Origin: Desulfobacterales bacterium
GTDB taxonomy: Bacteria; Desulfobacterota; Desulfobacteria; Desulfobacterales; JAHEIW01
Assembly: GCA_030145015.1 (NCBI GenBank)
Contig: JAQYWI010000191.1
Span: 1 to 10,115, forward strand
Reading direction: 5' to 3'
Length of the DNA: 10,115 bases
Both the position numbers and the translations under genes were made by a program. Below, piece by piece: positions 1 to 7,318 of this stretch (the stretch's first letter is position 1; each line of letters begins with the position of its first letter). Under the pieces are notes generated by a model that was given only the letters and a program-made list of their open reading frames with translations, was not told where the DNA came from and ran no database searches.

Positions 1-86
1 TCATAAGGGGTCCTGGATTTTAATTTAAAGCCGGAGACCGCGGATTGATATTAAAAAGCTCGATCTATCAAAATGGCGTTTTAAAA

Positions 87-1028
87 ATGAAAAAGGTTGT
101 TTTTTTAATTTTGGCCATTTTTATTGGCTGCATGAGCCTGGACACCGTCTCGGTCGGTCTGGCCCTTGACGAGGGCGGATGTCTTACCTGTCATCGGTTT
201 CCCGGCCTCGTGAGACAGGCTGGGGATGACGGATTCAAGGTGCTTCATATCGACGAAGCCAGATATGCCCGCTCCGCCCATGGCAAAACCGACTGCCGCC
301 AATGCCATACCCGGGTGACCAAGGTCCCTCACACCGGTGAATCCAGCGTTAACTGCAACACCAAATGTCACCTCGAAATCAAGGAAAAAGATCGGATCAA
401 AAACTTTCCGCTCAAATCGATTCACAAGCATGAACAATCTTTTATAAAACAATTGGATGATAAAACCGCTTGCCGCGTCTGCCACCCGTTATACCCGCAT
501 AGTGAGAATAAACTGGTAAGAGCGCTTTTAAACATGCATACGGGCTTTATGCTTTGCGAGGTATGTCACTTTAAAAAAGAAAGCGTTGCCGATTACACCT
601 ATGATTGGAACGACACCGAAAATGCGACCTTTAGCGGTGAACCCTTTGGAACCTATTATAATCCCAAAACGGATAAATCCCTGACATCCGAACACTTTAT
701 TTCCAGAATCGCTGTTTTCGCCAAAGACAAGGGCAATAGCGTGCTGGTCATCGATTCCAAAGACATCGGCAAAGCCAATGAATTTCTATTAAAGGAAAAG
801 AATCTTAGTACAGATCAGAAGACACAGGCACTGGACTATTTTCATCGTCAAATTGCGAAAAAAGAAATCAGTGTGGCCTGCGACGAATGCCACTCTTCGC
901 ATAGTATCCTTAATTTCCGGCATTTAGGCTTTGATCCCAAAAAGACTCACAACCTGATGGTGTTGAATATCAAGGGTCTGGTCACCAAGTACGAAACCTT
1001 TTACTTCCCGCAAATGCTGCGACCTTAA
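87..1028 (+). CDS. Exported six-heme c-type cytochrome
   Basis: The product of 313 residues has six c-type heme attachment motifs: CLTCH (about residue 32), CRQCH (70), CNTKCH (90), CRVCH (129), CEVCH (157) and CDECH (265). The third is a CX3CH variant. I chose the ATG at 87 because it directly begins a Sec signal peptide (MKK followed by VVFLILAIFIG). A TTG at 45 in the same frame would only add 14 residues ahead of it. Cleavage could follow GLA at residue 26, or Cys15 in FIGC could act as a weak lipobox, so soluble periplasmic and lipoprotein forms are both possible. Hemes 1-5 are compact, then about 100 heme-free residues precede heme 6. The expected role is electron transfer outside the cytoplasm, with bis-His ligation likely from the many spare histidines. 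It leads a co-directional cytochrome block and the next gene starts 25 bases later. The exact family is not recognised. Confidence 0.9.
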   Translation: MKKVVFLILAIFIGCMSLDTVSVGLALDEGGCLTCHRFPGLVRQAGDDGFKVLHIDEARYARSAHGKTDCRQCHTRVTKVPHTGESSVNCNTKCHLEIKEKDRIKNFPLKSIHKHEQSFIKQLDDKTACRVCHPLYPHSENKLVRALLNMHTGFMLCEVCHFKKESVADYTYDWNDTENATFSGEPFGTYYNPKTDKSLTSEHFISRIAVFAKDKGNSVLVIDSKDIGKANEFLLKEKNLSTDQKTQALDYFHRQIAKKEISVACDECHSSHSILNFRHLGFDPKKTHNLMVLNIKGLVTKYETFYFPQMLRP

Positions 1029-1053
1029 ATTCTAAGAGGCTGTAATTTTTTTC

Positions 1054-1986
1054 ATGGGCCGAATTAACCAAATCATCATATTTTTGAGCCTGTTCATCGT
1101 AAATCTCCTGGTGCAGGCAAATCCCGGCTACGGCATCCGCCTGATCGAAGCGCAGCCTCTCTTTGAGGTGCGCGATCAGCTCAACCAGCCCAGCGACGTG
1201 ACGGTTTCAAAGGACGGACGCATATATGTGGTCGATGGGGTCAACAGTAAAATCAGAATCTACGATCAGGGGGGGCGCCTGGTGTCTTCTTTCGGCAGTG
1301 CGGGGGCCGGCAGCAGTCAGCTGCGCTTCCCGTTGGGAATTGATCTGGATGGTTCCGGCAACATATATGTGGCCGACGCCGGCAATCACCGGGTACAAAT
1401 CTTTTCAGCCCAGGGGGATTTTATCGCTAAAATGGACCTTCCCAGAGGCAAAATCAAACCGGCCGATCCCACCGATGTCGCCGTAGATCAAACCCGTCAA
1501 CACTGCTATGTGGTCGATAACGACAACCACCGCATTCTGGTCTATGACCTGGCAAATCTTGAACTGATCCGGACGATCGGCACACCGGGCAGCGAGAGAC
1601 GTAATTTCAATTACCCGTTTCTGATGGCTTTGGACAAGGGCAACTATCTTTATGTGGTGGAAGTGATCAACACCCGGGTTCAGGTTTTGAATCCCGAGGG
1701 ATTGTTTGTAAACTTCATCGGAGCCTGGGGCGTCGAAGAAGGCGAATTTTACCGCCCCAAAGGAGTGGCCCTCGATAGGCACAACCGGGTATATGTCAGC
1801 GACAGTTACCTGGGAGTGATCCAGGTGTTTGATGCCAACGGCAATTTTTATGCCGCCCTGGGAGACCCCCGCACAAAGAAAGTCAAAAAGTTCAAGACGC
1901 CGGTGGGCCTATTCATCGATCATTTGAACCGGCTTTACGTGGTCGAAATGCGGGCTAACAAAGTCAGTGTCTTCCGTTTGGAGTAA
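1054..1986 (+). CDS. Exported six-bladed NHL-repeat beta-propeller protein
   Basis: The product of 310 residues has an N-terminal signal peptide (hydrophobic stretch about residues 7-20, likely cleavage after VQA or slightly later). Six NHL-type repeats follow, near residues 45-70, 92-117, 139-164, 187-212, 234-259 and 282-307. Each shows the pattern P-x-(D/G)-V/I, then a D-x-x-(G/N)-x-(I/V/L)-YV strand, then a (R/K)-(V/I)-x-(V/I) strand; YVVD, YVADAGNHRVQIF and YVSDS are clear examples. The six blades fill the mature protein, so it is essentially one closed propeller with no fused enzyme domain and no heme motif; Cys151 is the only cysteine. Exported NHL propellers usually act as binding or scaffold modules. 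Its place between two multiheme cytochromes suggests a docking or assembly role (inference). An AGAGG sequence about 15 bases before the ATG is a plausible but distant ribosome binding site. Confidence 0.88.
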   Translation: MGRINQIIIFLSLFIVNLLVQANPGYGIRLIEAQPLFEVRDQLNQPSDVTVSKDGRIYVVDGVNSKIRIYDQGGRLVSSFGSAGAGSSQLRFPLGIDLDGSGNIYVADAGNHRVQIFSAQGDFIAKMDLPRGKIKPADPTDVAVDQTRQHCYVVDNDNHRILVYDLANLELIRTIGTPGSERRNFNYPFLMALDKGNYLYVVEVINTRVQVLNPEGLFVNFIGAWGVEEGEFYRPKGVALDRHNRVYVSDSYLGVIQVFDANGNFYAALGDPRTKKVKKFKTPVGLFIDHLNRLYVVEMRANKVSVFRLE

Positions 1987-2077
1987 GGCCTTCGGGCAAA
2001 ACCAAAAATTAAAAATCAGACGGCATCCTTTGGATTATTTGCAACGACCTAAACTCACACAGCAGCGACAATTGAGA

Positions 2078-5029
2078 ATGAATAGAACCGGCCGGCTGAC
2101 CTTGGTGGTATTAGGCGTGCTCATGTGGTTCAATAACGCCAATGCCCAGACGAACTTAGAGCCGCCCAGCAACCCGAATTCGGCCAAGGCCTGTGCGATA
2201 TGTCATTTCCGCTGGGTCGACACATTTTTCATCGAAGGCCGCGGTTCGGAGCTGGCGGCCTACACCGCCCAAAAAGTGGTGGCCACACCCGAAATGTGCT
2301 ATTCCTGCCACGACGGCAGTGTGGCGGATTCAAGGGCTTGGGCCTTCCATAACCGCCAGCATACGAGTGATATCCGGCCGCCGGCCAACATGCAGATACC
2401 CACAGCCTTTCCGTTGGACGAAGCGGGCAAGATACGCTGTTCCACCTGTCATACGCCCCATGCGCTGCCCAGCGGCCCGGAATCCAAGGAAACCTTCTTT
2501 ATGCGGGTTTCCAACCGCAATTCCGCGATGTGCCCGCAATGCCACGGCGACCGGGCCGGGGGAATTGCAGGCGGCAATCATCCTCTGGGCAGCTTCAAAA
2601 AGCCGATTCCAGCGCAGATGATCGATCGGGGAGCCAGGGTGGGCGAAAAACCCAATCAACTGGTCTGCCAATCCTGCCATGTGGTCCACGGATCGCCCAC
2701 CGACAGCCTGCTGGTGAAAGCCTCCGATAATTCCGGTCTGTGTCTGGGGTGCCACCAGGACCAGAACGTATTTACCGCCGAGGGCCAAAAGCGTCCCGTT
2801 CACGTGGTCAACGTGACGCCGAAAACCGCGACGATACCCTTGTGGCTGGAACAAAGCGGTGCCAAGCGCGGCAAGGGTGGTGAAATAATCTGCCAGACCT
2901 GCCACCGGGTTCACAACAACAAAGTTGAACAACGGCTGTTACTGATAAAAAATGATGAAAAAGCCGAATTTTGCCTGGTCTGTCACCCGGATAAAAAATA
3001 TATTGCGGATACCAAACATAACCTGGGCGTTTCGGCACCCCGGGAAAAAAATCTGGAAGGCCAAACCGTGGCCGAAGCCGGCGTATGCTCGGCGTGCCAT
3101 CTGCCGCACAGAGCCGCCCGCAAGCTGTCCGGCCAGGGGGGTTTTACAACCCAGCTCTGCATGAGCTGTCACAGCAAAGGCCAGGTGGCCGAAAAGGTCA
3201 ATTTAATCGACACCACTCATCCCTTGAGTGTCTACCCCTTTGCCAAAAGAGCGCAGGATTCCGTTTTAACGACCATCACTGTCAAAAAGGAAGATCTGAG
3301 CCTGCCCCTGTATGATCGGTACGGGGTTCGGGACCCAAACGGTAAAATGACCTGCTCAACCTGCCATGAAACCCATCAATTGCCGCCGATTTCGAAAGAT
3401 GCGCAATCGGAGCGCAGCGCAACGAATATGAAATCCTTACTCCGAAAATCGTCACCCCAGATCTGCAAAGAATGTCACCGTGATAAATTTTTAATCGCCA
3501 ACTCCAAACACAACCTGAGCAAGTCGGCCCCCGCAGAAAAAAATGTTTTGAACCAAACCCCCGCAGAATCAGGCCTGTGCGGAAGTTGTCACCTGGTGCA
3601 CGGCCCGCAAAAAAACTTTCTGTGGGCACGGACACCCACGGCGACCGCCGGCTCAAAAGGCGTAGAGAGTCTCTGTATCAGCTGCCACAATGAAACCGGA
3701 ATCGCCAAAAACAAAATAAACAAAGGCTATTCTCATCCGACCCATATCTCACCGCTTGAAAAGGGTTTAACACCGGCATTGCCGCTATTTGACGCCCAGG
3801 GAAAAGTTTCCGCAAAAGGAACCATGACCTGCCAGACATGCCATGACCCCCATCGCTGGGAACCGGGCTCAACCGCCGCTGAACCCGCTAAAGAACGTCG
3901 GGAAGTTAAGAAACGATTCGCATCGTTTTTAAGAAAATCGTCACCGCAGATCTGTGACCAATGTCACCACGAAAAATTTCATATTGCCAACAGCGACCAC
4001 GACCTGAGCAAGTCGGCTCCCGAAGACAAAAATATCATAAACCAGACACCGGTGGAATCAGGCCTCTGCGGAAGTTGTCACCTGGTGCATAACGCCCAAA
4101 AATCTTTTTTGTGGGGGAGGCCGATGACTGACGCCGGTGACGATATCGTTCAGTCTATGTGTGTCAGTTGCCATAATGCCGAGGGTACGGCCGCAAAAAA
4201 AGTGCTGAGCGGCTATTCTCATCCGCTAAACATTGCGCCGGCTGAAAAGGGCGTTACCACCACCCTGCCGCTTTTTGATAAAAACGGTAAAGCGCTGGAC
4301 AAGGGGTTGCTGACCTGCCACTCGTGCCATGACCCGCACCGCTGGACCCCTTCTTCTGATGAACCTGCAAAAGCTTTTTTTAAGGTTGAGGGAAACGCGC
4401 AAAACAGCTTTTTAAGAATAGCCAATTCTCCCGAGCCCAAACTTTGCGAAAACTGTCATCCCGAGCCGGGCTCTGTTGAAATGACCGACCACGACCTTCT
4501 GGTAAGCGCCCCGAATTCCAAAAACAGTTTAGATCAAATCCCGGCTGAATCCGGCGTTTGCGGGACCTGTCATCTGGTCCACAACAGCCAGAATCAAATC
4601 AAATTATGGGCTCGCAAACTTTCCGCCGGGGATAGCATTATGGAGAAGATGTGCAACTCCTGCCACTCAAAAGACGGACCTGCGCATAACAAAGTCCCGC
4701 TCATCGGCTCACACCCCGATAATGTCATGATCATCAATATTCGCAAAAACATTGAGGGGCCCCAAAAATATTTACCGCTTTTTGACAAAACAACCGGAGA
4801 GAACATAACGGCCGGCAACCTTTCGTGTGCCTCATGCCATAATGCCCATCAATGGGAGCCCAATTTACCATCTAAAGGCAAGGGCGTTGAGGTTGAAGGA
4901 TTTGCGCTTAACAGTTTTCTGAGAACAGCGTCGCACCGGCTGATGTGCAAAGATTGCCATGGTCCCGAAGCTTTGTATAAATATCTATATTTCCATGATC
5001 CCGATAAGCGTACAGGTATGAAGGATTAA
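2078..5029 (+). CDS. 24-heme tandem-module multiheme c-type cytochrome, exported
   Basis: The product of 983 residues starts at the ATG at 2078, which begins a Sec signal peptide ending NANA before QT. An in-frame GTG at 1967 lies inside the upstream gene and would put 37 hydrophilic residues ahead of the signal, so it is disfavoured. I count 24 CXXCH motifs, all with canonical spacing. Hemes 8-11, 12-15, 16-19 and 20-23 form four modules starting near residues 299, 463, 626 and 790; hemes 4-7 form a shorter diverged module, hemes 1-3 an N-terminal cap and heme 24 (residue 957) the start of a further unit. Every odd-numbered heme from 3 to 23 has a second His three residues on (CXXCHXXH), as in paired-CXXCH (doubled CXXCH) domains. 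Most even-numbered hemes are followed by an isolated His in contexts such as KHNLS or SHP, a likely distal ligand. No transmembrane segment or lipobox follows the signal. It is predicted to be a long periplasmic or extracellular electron conductor. Confidence 0.93.
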   Translation: MNRTGRLTLVVLGVLMWFNNANAQTNLEPPSNPNSAKACAICHFRWVDTFFIEGRGSELAAYTAQKVVATPEMCYSCHDGSVADSRAWAFHNRQHTSDIRPPANMQIPTAFPLDEAGKIRCSTCHTPHALPSGPESKETFFMRVSNRNSAMCPQCHGDRAGGIAGGNHPLGSFKKPIPAQMIDRGARVGEKPNQLVCQSCHVVHGSPTDSLLVKASDNSGLCLGCHQDQNVFTAEGQKRPVHVVNVTPKTATIPLWLEQSGAKRGKGGEIICQTCHRVHNNKVEQRLLLIKNDEKAEFCLVCHPDKKYIADTKHNLGVSAPREKNLEGQTVAEAGVCSACHLPHRAARKLSGQGGFTTQLCMSCHSKGQVAEKVNLIDTTHPLSVYPFAKRAQDSVLTTITVKKEDLSLPLYDRYGVRDPNGKMTCSTCHETHQLPPISKDAQSERSATNMKSLLRKSSPQICKECHRDKFLIANSKHNLSKSAPAEKNVLNQTPAESGLCGSCHLVHGPQKNFLWARTPTATAGSKGVESLCISCHNETGIAKNKINKGYSHPTHISPLEKGLTPALPLFDAQGKVSAKGTMTCQTCHDPHRWEPGSTAAEPAKERREVKKRFASFLRKSSPQICDQCHHEKFHIANSDHDLSKSAPEDKNIINQTPVESGLCGSCHLVHNAQKSFLWGRPMTDAGDDIVQSMCVSCHNAEGTAAKKVLSGYSHPLNIAPAEKGVTTTLPLFDKNGKALDKGLLTCHSCHDPHRWTPSSDEPAKAFFKVEGNAQNSFLRIANSPEPKLCENCHPEPGSVEMTDHDLLVSAPNSKNSLDQIPAESGVCGTCHLVHNSQNQIKLWARKLSAGDSIMEKMCNSCHSKDGPAHNKVPLIGSHPDNVMIINIRKNIEGPQKYLPLFDKTTGENITAGNLSCASCHNAHQWEPNLPSKGKGVEVEGFALNSFLRTASHRLMCKDCHGPEALYKYLYFHDPDKRTGMKD
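2972..4945 (+). repeat. Four tandem four-heme coding modules, about 490 bp period
   Basis: Within the 24-heme cytochrome gene four consecutive units begin at the first heme codon of each module: 2972, 3464, 3953 and 4445. The unit lengths are 492, 489, 492 and about 501 bases, all multiples of three. Each unit encodes, in order, a CXXCH, a (K/D)H(N/D)L..SAP segment, a CGSCHLVH-type motif, an (L/M)CxSCH motif, an LPLFD-type segment and a CxxCHxPH-like motif, then a SFLR segment leading into the next unit. The second and third units are closest in DNA sequence: 3566-3600 and 4055-4089 differ at one base in 35. The first and last units are more diverged. This indicates growth by in-frame tandem duplication. 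Confidence 0.88.
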
Positions 5030-5042
5030 TCCGCATATTTCG

Positions 5043-5058
5043 TGGAAATTTTTAAGCA
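5043..5058 (+). promoter_or_regulatory. Candidate sigma-54 (-24/-12) promoter upstream of the kinase gene
   Basis: The 78-base gap before the kinase gene contains TGGAAA, five T bases, then AAGCA. This keeps the GG and GC dinucleotides at the 12-base spacing of the TGGCAC-N5-TTGCA consensus, but C4, C6 and the TT of the -12 element do not match. A perfect inverted repeat (TAAGC, 3-base gap, GCTTA; 5053-5065) overlaps the -12 element and a second one (TTGAA-A-TTCAA) lies at 5083-5093. A sigma-54 activator is encoded downstream, so autoregulation would be reasonable, but the match is weak and could be chance in AT-rich DNA. Confidence 0.25.
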
Positions 5059-5107
5059 GCGCTTACATTAAAATTGAAACCCTTGAAATTCAAAAAAGCA
5101 GATAAAC

Positions 5108-7318
5108 ATGAAGAAAAAAGTACTCATCGCTTTGGGCTTTGTTTGCCTGGTATTTGTCGCTGGCGGTTCCTACATCATCATTGCGATTGAAACCGCAACC
5201 TCAAAACTGGATCACCTGATTACGCTCCATCAGGTGGAAATCATGCGGGAGCAGTTATTGATCCGGATTAAGCACGTGCAGTCCGACCTCTACCTCATGG
5301 GCACCCGTTATGAAAAGAACCCGAATGCTATTATAGCCAATGTAGATAACCTTAAAAAAGCTTCGGGTACTTGCTTTAGTTGTCATCATACGGCCACAGT
5401 GACGAAACGGCTGAACCATTTGAATGCCAATATCGAGTTCTACAGCGGCTCCATCCACAAAATTCTGAAGATAAGCGGCAACCGCGAAGAGCTCGTAAAG
5501 GAAAGTGACAGGGCCTACCGGACGACGCAAAACTTGGTTGCCCAGGTCGATGCCATGGTCCATATGGCCAATAACAAGCTTACGGATAAAACCAAAGCTT
5601 CCCTGATCGATATCTCCAGGTCAAAAAGCACGCTCTATATGCTCGTGGTACTGACGCCGTTCGTCGCAGCCGGATTTTGCTTTGTTGTTATCAGAGAATT
5701 TACCAAACCGGTTAAGGCGCTTTTGGAGGCCACCCGTAAATTGCAAAGCGGTGATTTGGACTATCGCATAAAGGGTTTGAGAGATGAATTCGGCGAGGTG
5801 GCGACATCCTTTAACGAAATGTCCAAATCTTTGAGACAGACCATGCGTAAAACCATGGAAAGCGAACGGCGCTATCGAACGCTGTTTGAAAGCGCCGGGG
5901 ATGCGATCTTCATTATCGACGCCGAGGGCGACAAAGTGGGCGATATTGTCGACGCCAACCCTGCAGCGGCCGAGATGCACGGATATAGTCTGGAGGAGTT
6001 GTCTACACTCAACTTGATCAAAGATCTGGATGCCCCCAACGCTTCACAGGCTGCCCCGGATCGGGTTCACCGTATCTTAAATGGCGAGTGGATCAATGCC
6101 GAAATCGACCACATTAAGCAAGACGGCACCATCTTCACCGTAGAAATCAGTGCCGGACTGTTAGAGTACATGGGACACAAATATATTCTGGCAATCGATC
6201 GGGATATTTCCGGACGCAAAAAAATGGAAACCCTCGTTATTCGGTCCAAGCTGGAGTGGGAGGAAACCTTTAATACGATCACCGATATGATTACGATCCA
6301 TGACCGCGAATTTAATATCGTCCGGGCCAATAAAGCCGCCGAAAAAATCCTGGGCCTGCCTTTTTTAGGGGTCACCCAGGCAAAATGCTATCAGTATTAC
6401 CATGGCAAAGAATATCCACCGGAATATTGCGCCAGTTGCGAGTGTTTTGACACCGGCAAGCCGGTTTCTTTTGAAATGTACGAGCCGCACTTAGATATGT
6501 TTCTTGAAATAAGATCCATGCCCAGATTTGATGATAATGACCAGATCAGCGGATTAATCCATGTGATCCGGGATATCACCGAGGAAAAGAAGGTAGAAGC
6601 GTCCCTGCAGCGCGCCGAGCAGCTCAAGATGGTGGGTGAATGGGCCGCCAGCCTGGCACATGAAATCAAAAATCCACTGGCCGGCATCAAAGGCTCGGTA
6701 CAGGTTCTTCTGGAAGAACCCGGCATTTCCGAAGAGGACAGAAGCCTCATCGCCAAAGCGGTTGACGAGATTAAGCGTATCGAGCTGTTAATCAAAAGCC
6801 TGCTTAATTTTGCCAAACCCCCCGAACTCCAGCCGATGCTGACGGATTTAAATGACCTTCTTGATAAAACCATCACGTTTTCACTGAAACACCCGGCCCT
6901 GTCTTCGAGTTCCGCGACCCCCATAAAAGTTCTCAAGGAGTTCGATTCGAATCTGCCGGAAACCATGATTGACCCCATGCAGCTGCAACAGGTTTTATTG
7001 AACCTGATGTTCAACGCCATCGAAGCCATGCCCGGTGGCGGTGTTTTAGCCATCAGAACCGCCTATGACGACAAGCTCAACAGCATTCAAATTGCAGTTG
7101 CGGATTCCGGCAAAGGTATCGATCAGCCCCTGTTTGACCAGATCTTTCAGCCGTTTTTTACGACCAAACGCAAAGGTTCCGGCCTGGGTTTGGCGATCAC
7201 CCGCCGGCTGGTTGAACAGCATGGCGGCGAAATAATCGTCGAAAGCAAACCGGGCCAGGGGACGGTGTTCAATGTTTCACTCAAGGTAAAAAAAGAAGAA
7301 ACGGAACTCATCTCATGA
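5108..7318 (+). CDS. Membrane histidine kinase with periplasmic c-type heme motif, HAMP and two PAS domains
   Basis: The product has 736 residues. Domains in order: transmembrane helix 1 (about 4-27); a mostly helical periplasmic region (28-172); transmembrane helix 2 (about 174-195); HAMP (about 197-250); PAS1 (about 254-372); PAS2 (about 383-495); HisKA with phospho-acceptor His518 in SLAHEIKNP; and HATPase_c with N-box Asn636 (LMFNAIEAM), DSGKGID, FFTTK and GSGLGLAI near 690. The periplasmic region carries CFSCHH at 89-94, a c-type heme attachment motif on the correct side of the membrane for heme ligation, so this is probably a heme-based redox or gas-ligand sensor. PAS2 holds a cysteine cluster (Cys427, 441, 444, 446) with His432, a possible metal or redox site. 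The core resembles NtrB/AtoS-type kinases that partner sigma-54 activators. The stop overlaps the next gene's start by four bases, which pairs the two as kinase and regulator. The start follows a poor ribosome binding site. Confidence 0.93.
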   Translation: MKKKVLIALGFVCLVFVAGGSYIIIAIETATSKLDHLITLHQVEIMREQLLIRIKHVQSDLYLMGTRYEKNPNAIIANVDNLKKASGTCFSCHHTATVTKRLNHLNANIEFYSGSIHKILKISGNREELVKESDRAYRTTQNLVAQVDAMVHMANNKLTDKTKASLIDISRSKSTLYMLVVLTPFVAAGFCFVVIREFTKPVKALLEATRKLQSGDLDYRIKGLRDEFGEVATSFNEMSKSLRQTMRKTMESERRYRTLFESAGDAIFIIDAEGDKVGDIVDANPAAAEMHGYSLEELSTLNLIKDLDAPNASQAAPDRVHRILNGEWINAEIDHIKQDGTIFTVEISAGLLEYMGHKYILAIDRDISGRKKMETLVIRSKLEWEETFNTITDMITIHDREFNIVRANKAAEKILGLPFLGVTQAKCYQYYHGKEYPPEYCASCECFDTGKPVSFEMYEPHLDMFLEIRSMPRFDDNDQISGLIHVIRDITEEKKVEASLQRAEQLKMVGEWAASLAHEIKNPLAGIKGSVQVLLEEPGISEEDRSLIAKAVDEIKRIELLIKSLLNFAKPPELQPMLTDLNDLLDKTITFSLKHPALSSSSATPIKVLKEFDSNLPETMIDPMQLQQVLLNLMFNAIEAMPGGGVLAIRTAYDDKLNSIQIAVADSGKGIDQPLFDQIFQPFFTTKRKGSGLGLAITRRLVEQHGGEIIVESKPGQGTVFNVSLKVKKEETELIS

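Noticed and set aside
9..39. Imperfect dyad GGTCCTGG ... CCGGAGACC around an AT-rich centre before the first gene, considered as a terminator of an upstream gene.
   Set aside because: The stem needs a bulge and a wobble pair, the loop is long, and no T-run follows. The upstream gene is not in the window.
45..71. TTGATA ... TATCAA as a sigma-70 promoter for the first gene.
   Set aside because: The spacing is 15 bases, the -10 match is poor, and the start point would lie almost on the start codon.
45..86. TTG start at 45 for the six-heme cytochrome.
   Set aside because: It only adds 14 hydrophilic residues ahead of a good signal peptide beginning at the ATG at 87.
1988..1997. GCC-TTCG-GGC hairpin after the NHL gene as an intrinsic terminator.
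   Set aside because: The stem has only three base pairs and an A-rich rather than T-rich stretch follows.
2025..2048. TTTGGATTATTTGCAA before the 24-heme cytochrome as a sigma-54 promoter.
   Set aside because: The GG to GC spacing is 9 bases, not the 12 required.
1967..2077. GTG start at 1967 for the 24-heme cytochrome, overlapping the NHL gene.
   Set aside because: It would place 37 residues before the signal peptide; the ATG at 2078 begins the signal peptide directly.
2330..2932. Long open frame on the minus strand opposite the 24-heme cytochrome gene.
   Set aside because: It lies wholly inside a gene with 24 heme motifs, has no recognisable domain, and is explained by the codon composition of the real frame.
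2972..4945. The tandem repeats considered as a CRISPR array or non-coding satellite.
   Set aside because: The repeats are about 490 bases, stay in frame, and encode conserved heme motifs; there are no short identical repeats with unique spacers.
6397..7053. Open frame of 218 codons on the minus strand opposite the kinase gene.
   Set aside because: It covers the PAS2 to HATPase region of a clearly real kinase; its translation is serine- and leucine-rich with no motif or plausible start context.
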